Shown: positions 25,623 through 35,915 of the stretch, piece after piece
How the letters are laid out: each line of letters begins with the position of its first letter
Numbering within the stretch: the first letter of the stretch is position 1
From: Hyphomicrobium nitrativorans NL23
Lineage (GTDB): Bacteria > Pseudomonadota > Alphaproteobacteria > Rhizobiales > Hyphomicrobiaceae
NCBI RefSeq assembly: GCF_000503895.1
Contig: NC_022997.1
Span: 1,880,501-1,944,500, forward strand
Direction: 5' to 3'
DNA: 64,000 nucleotides
Notes under the pieces: model-generated
What the model was told of the DNA's origin: nothing
Database searches by the model: none
Seen by the model: only the letters and a program-made list of their open reading frames with translations
Program-made: the position numbers and the translations under genes

Positions 25623-26084
25623 CTAAGCCCCCGGCCGGCCGGTTTTGCGCGAGCGGCCTTTGCGGCGTTTCTGCTCGGTTGGCGTCTCGATCTCGACGGT
25701 GCGTGATGGCTTGGCCGTGAGATCCGGTTTCTTGGGGAGCGGGCCTGCCTTCTGCTTCACCGGCAGCGAGGCGTGCGGCCCCATTTCGTCGAGGGTCGGC
25801 TTGTGCGGGCCGCGGACGTTCTCACCGAATGCGCCGGCTTTGGTCCGCGGGTCCACATCTTTTCCGCTCACGGGCCGTGACGGCGCTAATGCGCCTGGCC
25901 CTCCGCGAGGGCGGCCCTCGGGCCCGGCGGCCGCTTGGCCGCTTGCCGCTTCGCGGCGAGGCAATGGGCGATCCGTGCCGGGGCCCATGTCGTCGAGCGA
26001 GGGTTTGCGGACGCGCGACGAGGGTTGGGTCGAGGATTGGGCGTAGGTCGGCTGCACGGGCTCGTACTCCTGCGAAATCCGCGA
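25623..26084 (-). other. Orphaned ancestral 3' end of uvrB, now out of frame
   Basis: In the frame one base off from the present uvrB reading, this stretch encodes [19 protein letters not shown] and then PHKPTLDEMGPHASLPVKQK, ending in a basic tail and a TAG at 25623. This is the kind of tail expected for hyphomicrobial UvrB. It is separated from the in-frame part of uvrB by the 124-base element at 26085-26208. The current frame overlaps it only to 25822. Confidence 0.75.
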
Positions 26085-28746
26085 CGCCGGGGTTCCCCCC
26101 ACCCCTGACCCCTCCCCACCAGGGGGAGGTGAATTTCGTCGAGCGTCGGACTGCTCCGGTGCTCCTCCCCCCCTTGTGGGGGAGGTTGGGAGGGGGGGAA
26201 CCCCGGCGCTTGCCGGTCGCGGGCATGTTGGCCTTCGCGCCGTATTTGCGTTCGCCTTTGAAACTGCCTGCCTGATCCTCGATCGAGGACTGGCGCGCGA
26301 GCGGGTCGTCGGAGATCGCGAGTTCCGTCTCGCGCAGGCGCTTGATCTCGTCGCGCAGGCGCGCGGCCGTTTCGAATTCGAGATCGGCGGCGGCATCCTT
26401 CATGCGCCGCTCCATGTCTGCGATCACGGCCGCGAGGTTGTGCCCCACGGCCGGGCTGTCGGCGAGGCCTGTATCGACCGTCACGTGATCCTGCTCGTAA
26501 ACGGACGATAGAACGTCGGCGATGTTGCGTTTGATGCTTGCAGGTGTGATGCCGTGCTCGACGTTGTAGGCGACCTGCTTCTCGCGGCGCCGGTCCGTCT
26601 CGGCCATGGCGCGCTCCATGGAGCCGGTGATCGTGTCCGCGTAGAGGATCACGCGGCCGTCCACGTTGCGCGCGGCGCGGCCGATGGTCTGCACGAGCGA
26701 GGTTTCGCTTCTGAGGAAGCCTTCCTTGTCGGCATCCAGAATGGCGACGAGGGCGCATTCGGGAATGTCGAGGCCCTCGCGCAGAAGGTTGATGCCGATC
26801 AGCACGTCGAATGCGCCGAGGCGCAGATCGCGGATGATCTCGATGCGCTCCAGCGTCTCGATGTCGGAGTGCATGTAGCGCACGCGGATGCCCGCCTCGT
26901 GCATGTATTCGGTAAGATCCTCGGCCATGCGCTTGGTGAGCGTGGTGACGAGTGCGCGGTAGCCCTTCTTGGCCACCTGACGCACCTCGTCGAGCAGATC
27001 GTCGACCTGGCTCTTTGCGGGGCGGACTTCGACCACGGGGTCGATGAGGCCGGTGGGGCGGATGACCTGCTCGGCAAAGGCGCCGCCGGTCTCGTTCATC
27101 TCCCAGCCGCCCGGTGTCGCGGACACGGCGACGGTCTGCGGGCGCATCGCGTCCCATTCCTCGAACCGCAGAGGACGATTGTCCATGCAGGAGGGCAAAC
27201 GGAATCCGTATTCCGCAAGCGTCGCCTTCCGCCGGTAGTCGCCGCGGAACATGCCGCCGATCTGCGGGACGGTGACGTGGCTTTCGTCCACGAACACGAG
27301 CGCGTTGTCGGGCAGGTATTCGAACAGCGTCGGCGGCGGATCGCCGGGGTTGCGGCCGGTAAGATAGCGCGAGTAGTTCTCGATGCCGGCGCAGGAGCCG
27401 GTCGCTTCCATCATTTCCATGTCGAAGACGGTGCGCTGTTCCAGGCGCTGGGCTTCGAGCAGTTTGCCGGTGTCGTACAACTCGTTGAGGCGCTGCTTGA
27501 GCTCGGTCTTGATGCTCTTGATGGCCTGTTGCAGCGTCGGCTTCGGCGTCACGTAGTGCGAGTTGGCGTAGAACTTCACGAGCGCGAGATCGTCCGTCTT
27601 TTGTCCTGTGAGAGGATCGAACTCGACGATGCTTTCCACCTCGTCGCCGAACAGCGAGATGCGCCAGGCGCGGTCCTCGTAGTGCGCCGGGAACACCTCC
27701 ACCGTGTCGCCGCGGGCGCGGAAACTGCCGCGCACGAAGGCCGCGTCGTTGCGCTTGTAATGCAGGGCGACGAGATCGGCGAGGAGTTGGTCGCGCGAGA
27801 GGCGCTCGCCCACCTTCACCGCGAACGTCATGGCCGTGTAGGTCTCGACGGAGCCGATACCGTAAATGCAGGAGACGGAGGCGACGATGATCACGTCGTC
27901 GCGTTCGAGCAGCGCACGCGTCGCCGCGTGGCGCATGCGGTCGATCTGCTCGTTGATGTCGGCTTCTTTTTCGATGTAGGTGTCCGTGCGCGGGACATAA
28001 GCCTCAGGCTGGTAGTAGTCGTAGTAGGAGACGAAGTATTCGACGGCGTTGTCGGGGAAGAAGCTCTTCATCTCGCCGTAGAGCTGGGCCGCGAGCGTCT
28101 TGTTCGGTGCGAGCACGAGCGCCGGACGCTGGGTCTCGGCAATGACCTGAGCCATCGTGAACGTCTTTCCGGAGCCGGTGACGCCGAGCAGCACCTGCGT
28201 CTGCTCGCGGTCGCGCACGCCTTTCACGAGTTCGGCGATGGCTGTCGGCTGGTCGCCTCGGGGTTCGAATTCGGACACGAGCTGGAACGCGACGCCGCCT
28301 TCGCTTTTCTCGGGGCGCTCGGGACGATGCGGCATGAACATCGGCATGTCGCCGGAGACGAGCGGGTGCGCCGCGATCATCGGCTGGCGTGCGAGGATTT
28401 CGCGGGCGCGGTCGGTGCGCTCGTTGGGGCGCGTGAGAATAGCGTTCAGGCTGTCGCCGAGGCTTTCGCCAGCGGCGGCGCGCGGCGGGAGCGGTCCACT
28501 TTGGCGCAGGGCGGGCAGTTCAGGCTTTGCGGCCTTCGCTTCGGCGTCTTGACGGGCTTGTTCGGCAAAGTAGGCGGGCGCGAACGCGCCCAGCGGACCG
28601 GAGGCCGTAAAGGCGGCTTGCGGCGCTTCCCCGAAACCCGGCGTTCCGGCTTCGGTTTCGACTGGCGGCGCGGCAGGCTTGCCGGAGCGCCCGCGCGAGG
28701 GGCGCGGCGCCTTAGCGGCTGCGGGTTTCTTCGGAGGAGAGGCCAT
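25822..28746 (-). CDS. uvrB: Excinuclease ABC subunit UvrB, C-terminal tail replaced by frameshift
   Basis: UvrB is the damage-verifying helicase of nucleotide excision repair, working with UvrA and UvrC. The 974-residue product has an N-terminal extension of about 150 residues rich in Ala and Pro, then [17 protein letters not shown], Walker [10 protein letters not shown] (188-196), the beta-hairpin segment [16 protein letters not shown], the DESH box and helicase motifs [13 protein letters not shown] coiled coil lies near 815-842. From about residue 846 the reading passes through an inserted inverted-repeat element ([12 protein letters not shown]) and is then shifted, giving an Arg-rich nonsense tail. 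Catalytic domains are intact, so activity is probably kept; the UvrC-contacting UVR motif also remains. Confidence 0.95.
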   Translation of the reverse strand: MASPPKKPAAAKAPRPSRGRSGKPAAPPVETEAGTPGFGEAPQAAFTASGPLGAFAPAYFAEQARQDAEAKAAKPELPALRQSGPLPPRAAAGESLGDSLNAILTRPNERTDRAREILARQPMIAAHPLVSGDMPMFMPHRPERPEKSEGGVAFQLVSEFEPRGDQPTAIAELVKGVRDREQTQVLLGVTGSGKTFTMAQVIAETQRPALVLAPNKTLAAQLYGEMKSFFPDNAVEYFVSYYDYYQPEAYVPRTDTYIEKEADINEQIDRMRHAATRALLERDDVIIVASVSCIYGIGSVETYTAMTFAVKVGERLSRDQLLADLVALHYKRNDAAFVRGSFRARGDTVEVFPAHYEDRAWRISLFGDEVESIVEFDPLTGQKTDDLALVKFYANSHYVTPKPTLQQAIKSIKTELKQRLNELYDTGKLLEAQRLEQRTVFDMEMMEATGSCAGIENYSRYLTGRNPGDPPPTLFEYLPDNALVFVDESHVTVPQIGGMFRGDYRRKATLAEYGFRLPSCMDNRPLRFEEWDAMRPQTVAVSATPGGWEMNETGGAFAEQVIRPTGLIDPVVEVRPAKSQVDDLLDEVRQVAKKGYRALVTTLTKRMAEDLTEYMHEAGIRVRYMHSDIETLERIEIIRDLRLGAFDVLIGINLLREGLDIPECALVAILDADKEGFLRSETSLVQTIGRAARNVDGRVILYADTITGSMERAMAETDRRREKQVAYNVEHGITPASIKRNIADVLSSVYEQDHVTVDTGLADSPAVGHNLAAVIADMERRMKDAAADLEFETAARLRDEIKRLRETELAISDDPLARQSSIEDQAGSFKGERKYGAKANMPATGKRRGSPPPNLPHKGGRSTGAVRRSTKFTSPWWGGVRGGGNPGVADFAGVRARAADLRPILDPTLVARPQTLARRHGPRHGSPIASPRSGKRPSGRRARGPPSRRARRISAVTARERKRCGPADQSRRIR
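26085..26208. repeat. 124-bp inverted-repeat element inserted in uvrB
   Basis: The element starts CGCCGGGGTTCCCCCC and ends with its near reverse complement GGGGGGGAACCCCGGCG, with further internal inverted segments (TCCCCACCAGGGGGAGG and CTTGTGGGGGAGG). Its length is one more than a multiple of three. Translated elements of this kind ([10 protein letters not shown] and similar) recur widely in alphaproteobacterial genomes. Confidence 0.85.
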
Positions 28747-28839
28747 CGCGGGAATATGGCGTGCCGGGCCCGCAGAGGGAAGGGTGGGACTTGTGCGCAG
28801 GCAACTCTTCTCCCACTTTGCTCAGACAGGAGGACCGCC

Positions 28840-29142
28840 ATGTTCCAACGTCTGGCTATCGCAGGGGCTGCCGTGCTGTTCGCGAGCTTTTGGAGTGGGG
28901 CCGAGGCTCGGATCGTCTGCAAGGACGGATTCCAGGCTACGAAAGACGGCGGCTGGATTTCTACGCCATACTGCAACGACGAGTATCTGGCCGAGGCCGG
29001 CCGGAAACGCGGGATGAAGGTGACGGGTGCGCAGCTCAGGGCGAACCTCGCCCGGAAAGACGAGGTGTGCCGCCTGCTTGCCGGGACGCCCGCGGCGATC
29101 GATTACTGCCCGACGGACGGTTCGCGCGGCCGAGGCCGTTGA
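28840..29142 (+). CDS. Small secreted cysteine-containing protein
   Basis: This 100-residue protein has a signal peptide (MFQRLAIAGAAVLFASFWSG, cleaved near AEA). Four cysteines follow, in RIVCKDGFQ, TPYCNDEYL, DEVCRLL and IDYCPTD, suggesting two disulphides in the periplasm. CAGGAGGA precedes the ATG at 28840. The pattern is that of a small conserved periplasmic protein of unknown function in this order. It lies about 90 bases from the divergent uvrB start. Confidence 0.7.
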   Translation: MFQRLAIAGAAVLFASFWSGAEARIVCKDGFQATKDGGWISTPYCNDEYLAEAGRKRGMKVTGAQLRANLARKDEVCRLLAGTPAAIDYCPTDGSRGRGR

Positions 29143-29274
29143 GCGGCGTGGCGTCTGCGCCACAGGCTCTGGAATTGCGGTCGATTCGCGAGGGAGATGC
29201 TAGGATTGCCCTTTGAATGTCCCGATTCAGATATCATCTTGGATCCAAAGCCAGAGAATTGCGGTGGGTTGGCA

Positions 29275-29595
29275 ATGAAGCAGACGGCAACAAGACAGGT
29301 CCTTTTTGCGGCGGCGCTGGGCGCCATGGTTGCGGTTGCGCCCCATGCGGCGCTCGCCTTCCAGGTGGAGAACCATGGGGCCATGCAATCCGGCGGGGCG
29401 CAGGCAAAGTCCAACGCGGGGCCGGCGACGGGTTTTCTCGACATGGATGGGAGTTCTCTGATGCCGCCTGTCGGCGAGTCGATGTCGAGCAGCAGCTTCG
29501 ACTTCTCGCCCAGCTCGTTCAATAACGGCTTGGCTGCCCAGCCCACGCGCGGCGGGTCGGTCGGTCCGTCCTGGCTCTATCCGCCGGGGCGCTGA
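29275..29595 (+). CDS. Small secreted Ser/Gly-rich protein
   Basis: This 106-residue protein has a signal peptide (MKQTATRQVLFAAALGAMVA, cleaved after AALA). The mature chain is Ser-, Gly- and Pro-rich (ESMSSSSFDFSPSSFNNG; PSWLYPPGR) and contains no cysteine. The ribosome site is weak. A strong rho-independent terminator follows at 29629-29658, which supports this being the end of a real transcript. Function unknown. Confidence 0.6.
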   Translation: MKQTATRQVLFAAALGAMVAVAPHAALAFQVENHGAMQSGGAQAKSNAGPATGFLDMDGSSLMPPVGESMSSSSFDFSPSSFNNGLAAQPTRGGSVGPSWLYPPGR

Positions 29596-29628
29596 GCGCA
29601 CACGAAGGGTTCAGTCGGCAAGACTGAG

Positions 29629-29658
29629 AAGGCCGCCCCATCCTCGGGCGGCCTTTTT
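29629..29658 (+). terminator. Strong rho-independent terminator
   Basis: A 10-bp stem AAGGCCGCCC / GGGCGGCCTT with a seven-base loop is followed by TTTTTG. It ends the transcript of the small secreted protein gene. Confidence 0.9.
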
Positions 29659-29786
29659 GTGTTTCAAGATTATGTGGATGCGAGGATTGCGCCCCGCCTG
29701 TCCGACAGGCGCAAGCCGCGTTGCGCGGCGCGGGGATTTGGCTAAAGTTTCTCGGCGCATCGTGATTTGCGCGCAAGGAGATATCG

Positions 29787-30503
29787 ATGACTGCCACTCG
29801 GACCGCACTCGTATCGGGCGCGAATAGAGGCATCGGGTTCGAAATCGTGCGGCAGCTCGCTCGCCTCGGCGTGCTGGCTGTGATAGGCGCACGCGATCCT
29901 GAGGACGGTGCGAAGGCTGCGGAGAAGCTGCAATCCGAAGGGCTTGAGGTGCCGGTGGTGGCGCTCGACGTGGACCGGGAGGACAGTGCGGCTGAGGCCG
30001 TCGCGGACGTGAAGCGGCTCTACGGGCGCCTCGACATCCTGGTCAACAACGCGGCGATCCTGATCGACGAGCCGGGCGGTTTCAACGCCAGCTTTTTCGA
30101 TCTCAAGTCCGACACCGTGCGGCGCACGATGGAAACCAACCTGCTCGGTCCGATCCGGCTGATCCAGGCTGCCTTACCGCTGATGCGGGAGCAAGACTAC
30201 GGGCGGATCGTCAACGTGTCGTCCATCGCCGGGCAGCTTGCGGAGATGGGGAGCGGGTATCCGGCCTATCGGATGTCCAAGACCGCGCTCAACGCGTTGA
30301 CACGGCTCACGGCGTCCGAGATCGGTCCGGGCGACATCAAGGTGAATTCCATGTGCCCCGGCTGGGTGAGAACCGATATGGGCGGGGCCAATGCGGAGCG
30401 CACCGTCGAGGAAGGTGCCGATACGGCGGTGTGGCTCGCGACCTTGCCGGAAGATGGGCCGACCGGCGGCTTTTTCCGGGATCGCAAGCCGCTCGCTTGG
30501 TAA
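29787..30503 (+). CDS. Short-chain dehydrogenase/reductase (SDR family)
   Basis: This 238-residue classical SDR has a Rossmann cofactor motif SGANRGIG at residues 10-17, NNAA at 87-90, catalytic Ser near 145, and the Tyr161-x3-Lys165 pair in AYRMSK. It is expected to be a cytoplasmic NAD(P)(H)-dependent oxidoreductase; Arg14 and the GARDPEDG loop hint at NADPH preference. AGGAGA precedes the ATG. Sequences of this type resemble carbonyl reductases, but the substrate cannot be told from sequence. It is monocistronic. Confidence 0.9.
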   Translation: MTATRTALVSGANRGIGFEIVRQLARLGVLAVIGARDPEDGAKAAEKLQSEGLEVPVVALDVDREDSAAEAVADVKRLYGRLDILVNNAAILIDEPGGFNASFFDLKSDTVRRTMETNLLGPIRLIQAALPLMREQDYGRIVNVSSIAGQLAEMGSGYPAYRMSKTALNALTRLTASEIGPGDIKVNSMCPGWVRTDMGGANAERTVEEGADTAVWLATLPEDGPTGGFFRDRKPLAW

Positions 30504-30660
30504 GGGTTTTCTTGTTTCGTACGCAAGTTGCGAGAAACTTCGGATAAGGGATGGGATGTCTGTGGATGGCCGGCGCACTGGCGCCGGGTCGCCTTGCTCC
30601 CGGGCTGCTGTGCAGCCGTTTTTTGTGTCTTCGAAGCTTTTGGGCCGGGACGACAGACCG

Positions 30661-30840
30661 TCAGAGGCCGCGTACAAGATTGCCGATCATCAGCGTGAGA
30701 TAGGCGATGATGGCCAGCCAGAATTCCTGGTGGGGCAGGTAGCGCGGCACCGGCACAAAGCCGAGCTTGGTGATGAGCGCCAGCGTCGCGAGCACGAACG
30801 AGATCAGGAAGATCAGGATTGTGGGGGGATTGAGCCTCAT
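30661..30840 (-). CDS. Small two-span membrane protein (59 aa)
   Basis: A 59-residue reading frame has ATG at 30838-30840 and a good ribosome site GAGGGAG nine bases upstream. Two hydrophobic segments (ILIFLISFVLATLALI near residues 8-23 and WLAIIAYLTLMIGNLV near 41-56) are separated by the polar loop TKLGFVPVPRYLPHQEF. This hairpin topology with a conserved-looking loop argues for a real inner-membrane microprotein. The gene is 218 bases downstream of the secreted protein gene at 31059 on the same strand. I do not recognise a family. Confidence 0.7.
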   Translation of the reverse strand: MRLNPPTILIFLISFVLATLALITKLGFVPVPRYLPHQEFWLAIIAYLTLMIGNLVRGL

Positions 30841-31058
30841 TCCGCGAACTCCCTCGGCTTCACGCGTGAGCCGTCATGCGCTGTGTGGCGGGCGCCGCTC
30901 CCCGATGCCCGCGGCGCCATCATAGGGGCACGGCCGATCCGCGCAACGGGAGAGACGCCGCGGCGCGCAGGGACGACGAGCGTGGGCTTTCGCGGCCACA
31001 AAGACGAAACCGCCGCCGGAACGGTTGCGCCGAACGCGAGAGATGTCTCCCGAGAGCG

Positions 31059-31616
31059 TTAGAGTGTCTGCGGCGGCTGCTTTTGAGAGGCGAGTGCGGT
31101 GCCGGCGGGGACGACGAACGTCACGAGATGCGTGTGGCCGTCCGGCGCCGTCAAATCGCGGCAGGTGATGGCGATCTGCCGTCCGGGCGCGGCGGTGCCT
31201 GTCTGGAGCGTACTCTGGAGCGTTCCGGGCGTGGGCTCGATGTCGGCGATGGCGACGACCTGGAGGACGCGCTCGGCCTTGCCGCCGGGCAGAGTGAAGC
31301 GGTCGCCGACCGTAAGGCCGGGAGCCATCGGACCGGACCAGGCTGCGGGCTCCACGGATACGCCGTCGCTGTCGAGGCGCTGACGTTCCGACAGCCAATA
31401 GGCTTCCGTTCCGGATACGAGCGTGCGGTTCGATGCCGTTTCGGACGGCGATGTCTGCTGCGACGGGGCTTCCAACGCGACGGTAAAGCGCTTTGCGACG
31501 ACGGCTTCCGTATTTGCCGAGGCGATGACGCCTGCCCCTGCCAACGCGCAAAGGGCCAGAATCGCGCCAGAGCGGGCGGCCGGTGTGGAGGTGAGAGCGA
31601 AGCGGCGAAGCATCAT
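31059..31616 (-). CDS. Hypothetical exported protein
   Basis: This 185-residue protein has an N-terminal basic and hydrophobic segment (RSGAILALCALAGAGVIASA near residues 15-34) that acts as a signal peptide or anchor. The mature part has PGLTVGDRFTLPGGKAERVLQVVAI and HTHLVTFVVPAG, suggesting a small beta-rich periplasmic domain, with one cysteine in AITCRDL. I do not recognise the family. No ribosome site is striking. The membrane microprotein gene lies downstream. Confidence 0.6.
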   Translation of the reverse strand: MMLRRFALTSTPAARSGAILALCALAGAGVIASANTEAVVAKRFTVALEAPSQQTSPSETASNRTLVSGTEAYWLSERQRLDSDGVSVEPAAWSGPMAPGLTVGDRFTLPGGKAERVLQVVAIADIEPTPGTLQSTLQTGTAAPGRQIAITCRDLTAPDGHTHLVTFVVPAGTALASQKQPPQTL

Positions 31617-31755
31617 GATTGCAGCCCTCTGGCAGTCTCTATCCTACGCAATTCTGTACTTTTTCGGTGTCTGCCTACAATGCTTATCGTGCGTGTAAGG
31701 TTCACAATACTGGGATTTACGCCCTGCACGGGGCGATTTTGCGGCGTTTTCCCTT

Positions 31756-32061
31756 TTACGAGCCGAGCCGGCGGCTGGATTGCCGGGCGCGGAGACTGGT
31801 GATGCGCTTGCGGTCCTGCGCGCGGACGCGGCTCAGATGGCGGAAGAAGGCCATATTGAACACGGTCATGGCGATGAAGGCGCCCGCCAGGAGGACCATG
31901 GAGGCGTTCCAGTCCACACCTGCTACGACGGAGCCGTCGATGCCGAGGACGATGCCGATGTGCCAACCGATCAGCGCCAGCAGAAGCGCCACGATTGCGA
32001 ACCCCGCGACGAGGTCCGGCAGGTGCTTGCGTTGCGCGGATGTCAGTCTGATGCGCGTCAT
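31756..32061 (-). CDS. Small two-span membrane protein
   Basis: This 101-residue protein starts MTRIRLTSAQRKHLPDLVAG, with two membrane segments (AIVALLLALIGWHIGIVLGI and MVLLAGAFIAMTVFNMAFF) and a basic C-terminal cytoplasmic tail. The ATG at 32061 has GGAG about 14 bases upstream; a longer in-frame extension to 32157 lacks features. Function is unknown. It lies upstream of the exported protein gene at 31059 on the same strand. Confidence 0.6.
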   Translation of the reverse strand: MTRIRLTSAQRKHLPDLVAGFAIVALLLALIGWHIGIVLGIDGSVVAGVDWNASMVLLAGAFIAMTVFNMAFFRHLSRVRAQDRKRITSLRARQSSRRLGS

Positions 32062-33583
<1,522 letters not shown>

Positions 33584-33602
33584 GCCGCCCCATCGCGGAA
33601 GC

Positions 33603-33700
33603 CTGTCTGGATCCCGGCCTGCGCCGGGATGACGGTGCTATGGGACAGGGCCAGTCACCCACCCTCCACCGTCATCCCGCCGAAGGGCGGGAACCAGACA
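33603..33700. repeat. Inverted pair of short palindromic repeats after aatA
   Basis: CTGTCTGGATCCCGGCC...CCGGGATGACGG (33603-33635) is followed 33 bases later by an inverted relative (33669-33700, CCGTCATCCCGCC...GGGAACCAGACA). Repeats of this ATCCCGG/CCGGGATGAC type are widespread in proteobacterial intergenic DNA. Confidence 0.85.
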
Positions 33701-33744
33701 CTTTGCGGTTTGAGGGGATGGGTGTTCCCCGGAAATGGCACCCC

Positions 33745-34464
33745 TCAAAGCCTGAGGCTGCCGCCGAGGGCGAGAATGCCGCCGAGGACGATGGTCGCTG
33801 CAATCGCGAGCACGATCAGGGCGCGTCCCACCGAAGCGAGCCCGGCGCGCGGGGCGTCGGCGTATTCCATCGCCGGTTTGCGGCCCGTCACCATCGCCTG
33901 GATCAGCGGGTCTTTCTTGACCAGCGTGTAAAGCGAATTGACCGCGATGTGCAGCATCACGAGCGGCAGCAGCGCATTGTAAAAGACCTGATCGTGCAGC
34001 CGTGTGAGGCGGACGTTCTGGCTTTCGCCGACGAGGCGATACAGCGGCCCGCCGACGAGATCGTTGTCGTCCACGGCGAAGAGGCCGAGGCTGCCGATGG
34101 TCGCGACGGTTGCGAGCAGCGCCAGCACCATAAGCCCGCCCATCGGGTTGTGCCCGAGATAGCGCGCGGCGCGGCCGCGAAGAAGCGCGCTCGCATAGGA
34201 CGCAACCGTGACCGGACCCTGCACGAAGCCTGCGAAGCGCGAGGTGGAGGAACCGGCGAAGCCCCACAGAATGCGCCAGATGATGAGCGTGAGGATCGCG
34301 AGGCCGTTGGCGCGGTGGTAGACGAGCGTCGTGTCGCCGAGCGCTTCGGCGAAGCTGACGCTCACCCATGCCCAAACGATGAGCGCAAGGAGCGTCCAGT
34401 GGAAGGCGCGGGTGGGCAGATCCCAGGCTGGAACGCTGGCATGTGCGCGGGCGGTCTCGGTCAT
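33745..34464 (-). CDS. Cytochrome b561-type di-haem membrane protein
   Basis: This 239-residue integral membrane protein begins VPAWDLPTRAFHWTLLALIVWAWVS, typical of prokaryotic cytochrome b561 (Cytochrom_B_N) proteins. Histidines in TRAFHW, LVYHRANG, RLHDQVFYNALLP and MLHIAVNSLY are placed in four predicted spans as haem ligands. It is expected to shuttle electrons between quinol and a periplasmic carrier. The cytochrome c gene immediately upstream on the same strand is a natural partner. The start at 34464 is chosen; 34488 is possible and would overlap the upstream gene by four bases. Confidence 0.85.
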   Translation of the reverse strand: MTETARAHASVPAWDLPTRAFHWTLLALIVWAWVSVSFAEALGDTTLVYHRANGLAILTLIIWRILWGFAGSSTSRFAGFVQGPVTVASYASALLRGRAARYLGHNPMGGLMVLALLATVATIGSLGLFAVDDNDLVGGPLYRLVGESQNVRLTRLHDQVFYNALLPLVMLHIAVNSLYTLVKKDPLIQAMVTGRKPAMEYADAPRAGLASVGRALIVLAIAATIVLGGILALGGSLRL

Positions 34465-34484
34465 CGCATCGCTCCCGCGCCGTC

Positions 34485-34925
34485 TCACTCCTTCGGTTTA
34501 CGATAGTTCTTGTGGCAGCCGCTACAGTTGCCGACGAGATCCTTCCATGCCGTCTTGAAGCTCGCTTCGTCGGTGATGGCGGGCTCGGCAGCTTGGGCTG
34601 CGTCCGCGAGTTTCTTGAAGCGGTTGTTGAAGTCCTCTTTGTCGTTCCAGATCGCGGGGAGCGCGCGCGTTTCTTCGCCTTCCTTCGAATCCTCAGGGAA
34701 GAGGTCCGGCAGAACGGCGGTCTTTTCGCGGATGACCGTGAGTGCGGATTGCACGGCCGCCAACTCGAAGGCTTGCTCACCCTTGAACATGGCGCCGACG
34801 GGCTTCACGGCATCGCCCATCTCGTCGAAGTGGGCCTTGCGCTCCTTGATCGGGGCGATGTTCTGCGCTGCGACGGCGGTTGCGCCGAGAACGATGGCAG
34901 CGAGCAACGGGAAAGCACGGCGCAT
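34485..34925 (-). CDS. Periplasmic class II cytochrome c (c556-like)
   Basis: This 146-residue protein has a signal peptide (MRRAFPLLAAIVLGATAVAA). The mature part is a four-helix type with the haem-binding CSGCH motif near the C-terminus (residues 134-138) followed by KNYR, as in cytochrome c' and c556. The first helix has IKERKAHFDEMGDAVKPVGAMF, with a Met that could serve as the sixth ligand. It precedes the b561-type gene by about 20 bases, so the two likely form a quinol-to-cytochrome electron transfer module. Confidence 0.9.
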   Translation of the reverse strand: MRRAFPLLAAIVLGATAVAAQNIAPIKERKAHFDEMGDAVKPVGAMFKGEQAFELAAVQSALTVIREKTAVLPDLFPEDSKEGEETRALPAIWNDKEDFNNRFKKLADAAQAAEPAITDEASFKTAWKDLVGNCSGCHKNYRKPKE

Positions 34926-35155
34926 AAGTTGGTCCCCTCATGATCTGCGTAAGAGCTGACACGCGGACGGACGGACTGCATCCATTCCGTCGAAAAAAGC
35001 TCTCATCGGTTGGGGGAGGTGTCAACGCGCGGGGGTGCGCGGAAAATACGTAAGCAGCGGTGCGGATCGGTGGGCGAACTCGATCGTTTCATCACGCAAC
35101 AAGGGCCTGAGGCGGCTCAGACCCTTGCGGTTGTACGCGGTCTGCTGACGCCGCG

Positions 35156-35419
35156 TCAGCGGCTCGGCAGAAGAAGGCGCGGAGCGTGGGCGCGGCCGAA
35201 TTCCGGCAGTGAGAGGATCTGTTCGATCCAGTGCTCGAAGCGCGCAAACGGAAGCGACATCCGCTTCTTGCGGTTCGCGGCGGTCACGTGGCCATTGCGC
35301 AGGGCCACTTCGGGCTGGAGAACCGTCCACTCGATCAAGTCGGATTCGGTCGCTGCCATGGCATAGCCCGCAGCGTCGGCCGCTTTTTCCAGTGATTTAC
35401 TGAGTGACTCTTTACTCAT
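35156..35419 (-). CDS. Hypothetical small protein
   Basis: This 87-residue protein starts MSKESLSKSLEKAADAAGYA, with ATG at 35419 preceded by a strong AGGAGGA site. It is soluble and mixed in charge, with the segment WTVLQPEVALRNGHVTAANRKKRMSLPFARFEHWI. I do not recognise a family. It is divergent from the EF-G-like gene across an AT-richer region containing a short inverted repeat. Confidence 0.6.
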   Translation of the reverse strand: MSKESLSKSLEKAADAAGYAMAATESDLIEWTVLQPEVALRNGHVTAANRKKRMSLPFARFEHWIEQILSLPEFGRAHAPRLLLPSR

Positions 35420-35915
35420 CTGAGGCTTCCTCCTGGAGGTTAAGCGCTGCATCAGGCCAACTGGTTCCATGCCATTGGATCCCTTCGCTCTTCGCCTAGC
35501 CCTTGCCTCTTCCGGCTTGTTGAAAAGGTTGCCGGTTCGACCTGCTCAGGTTGCTGCCTGGAGGGCATTTTACGCTCCTCAAACAACACTTTCATGATGC
35601 GGCCAGTATGGACTTAGTTCAAGTAATTTTTCGTAACATTTTTCACGAATTCGGTTCTGCGGCTGCGAATACTTATTGCGTTGCAATAACTTGCCGGAGG
35701 GCTGTTTCGCCCGCCCTGGTGCGCACTGTGATTCTGCCTACGCGCTTCTCCTTATCCGAAGATTTCGCACGTAAGGCTCTTGCGTCTTTGCCGGGCCGGG
35801 GCGACCATCGGCCTGTCGCGCTCCTTCGTGAGGCGCGGGATGCGCGACGCGCATTCCTCTGCGCCTCATAACGGCGAACCCGGACCTCGGTCCGGGACGC
35901 GGGAAGGAGGACACC
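35420..35915. promoter_or_regulatory. Divergent regulatory region before the EF-G-like gene
   Basis: A 496-base gap. It holds a locally AT-rich stretch near 35600-35690 and a perfect 7-3-7 inverted repeat (TTATTGC-GTT-GCAATAA, 35673-35689) that looks like an operator. A small CCCGGACC/GGTCCGGG hairpin lies near 35889-35908, just before the ribosome site of the next gene. No coding sequence is convincing. Confidence 0.45.

Noticed and set aside
26085-26208. Reading the uvrB repeat as a genuine protein domain
   Set aside because: The peptide is palindrome-encoded low complexity, and the conserved tail lies beyond it in another frame.
26554-29142. Very long plus-strand open frame opposite uvrB
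   Set aside because: It is the antisense shadow of a GC-rich gene; only its last 100 codons (28840-29142), with their own ribosome site and signal peptide, are credible.
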